This document shows, one piece after another, positions 5,211 to 5,308 of a stretch of 5,308 bases of DNA; positions within the stretch are counted from its first letter, which is position 1, and each line of letters starts with the position of its first letter. A model generated the notes under the pieces. It was not told where the DNA came from. It ran no database searches and worked only from the letters and a program-made list of their open reading frames with translations. Made by a program: the position numbers and the translations under genes. This DNA is from Actinomycetes bacterium (GTDB lineage Bacteria > Actinomycetota > Acidimicrobiia > Acidimicrobiales > RAAP-2), in contig JAJZSX010000192.1 of NCBI GenBank assembly GCA_021849435.1, positions 1-5,308 on the forward strand. Direction: 5' to 3'.

Positions 5211-5308
5211 AGGAGCTCGAGCGCCCGGCGAGCGTAGTCGGCCAAGTTGACGGCGCTCACCTCGTCGAGCTGGAACCAACGCGCGAGGTCGGTCGTCCCC
5301 TCGGCTTC
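5198..5308 (-). CDS. Partial: C-terminal end of a probable Nudix hydrolase
   Basis: On the minus strand an open frame enters from the right edge and ends at TAG 5200-5198, giving 36 residues that begin EAEGTTDLARWFQLDEV and end RALELLQSK. The pattern 'E.egTTD.a.Wf.ldEv' followed by a helical 'a..AL.LL' tail is typical of the last strand and helix of Nudix (MutT/ADP-ribose pyrophosphatase-like) proteins. The Nudix box itself would lie beyond the window, so the catalytic residues cannot be checked. The reading frame overlaps the ligase gene by 13 nt tail to tail. Confidence 0.6.
   Translation of the reverse strand, partial: EAEGTTDLARWFQLDEVSAVNLADYARRALELLQSK

Noticed and set aside
5215..5233. 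GCTCG/CGAGC hairpin just past the ligase stop
   Set aside because: Only 5 bp with a 9-nt loop and no T-tract, inside the codons of the opposing gene; too weak to call a terminator.
4590..5279. 229-codon minus-strand open frame opposite the acyl-CoA ligase
   Set aside because: Antisense shadow of conserved ligase motifs. The real minus-strand gene at this end is in a different frame, stops at 5198 and shows a Nudix-like tail.
1..5308. A hidden defence system, mobile element, CRISPR array or RNA gene
   Set aside because: No array-like repeats, transposase or recombinase motifs, terminal inverted repeats, tRNA-like cloverleaf or long non-coding gap are visible. Every gap is under about 120 nt and is explained by divergent promoters.

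Overview
The window is a gene-dense, high-GC stretch (about 60% G+C by eye) with GTG starts, short intergenic gaps and one 4-nt start/stop overlap. Together with an F420-type luciferase-like oxidoreductase, a soluble plant-type acyl-ACP desaturase and a FadD-type ligase, this points to an actinomycete-like chromosome (Actinomycetota). An Acidimicrobiia-like or mycobacteria-related lineage is my guess; the window holds no marker gene that settles it. There are no RNA genes, insertion sequences, CRISPR arrays or phage genes.

Layout, left to right. (1) 1-183 (+): 3' end of a probable F420-dependent luciferase-like oxidoreductase, translationally coupled (GTGA overlap) to (2) 180-533 (+): a DsrE-family protein with a CGTC motif. 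(3) 534-1793 (-): an MFS permease converging on it, with stop codons directly abutting. (4) 1794-1909: a divergent control region with a good promoter for the MFS gene and TTCGTGAA repeats. (5) 1910-2830 (+): an acyl-ACP desaturase with all six di-iron ligands. (6) 2831-3130 (-): a two-helix PLDc_N-type membrane protein, downstream of (7) 3152-3448 (-): a DUF167/YggU protein; the two probably form an operon. (8) 3449-3536: a second divergent control region. (9) 3537-5210 (+): a complete FadD-type acyl-CoA ligase. (10) 5198-5308 (-): the C-terminal end of a probable Nudix hydrolase, overlapping the ligase tail by 13 nt.

How the genes fit together: the ligase (fatty acid activation) and the desaturase (double-bond insertion into acyl-ACP) suggest a lipid-metabolism neighbourhood. 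They are in separate transcription units, and the genes between them have no evident lipid role. The oxidoreductase-DsrE pair is the only tightly coupled functional unit of unknown job.

I do not see a convincing new multi-gene system. The points most worth a second look are the coupled oxidoreductase-DsrE pair, the repeat-rich divergent operator in front of the desaturase with a predicted leaderless MFS transcript, and the fact that all three convergent gene pairs abut or overlap with no room for a conventional terminator.
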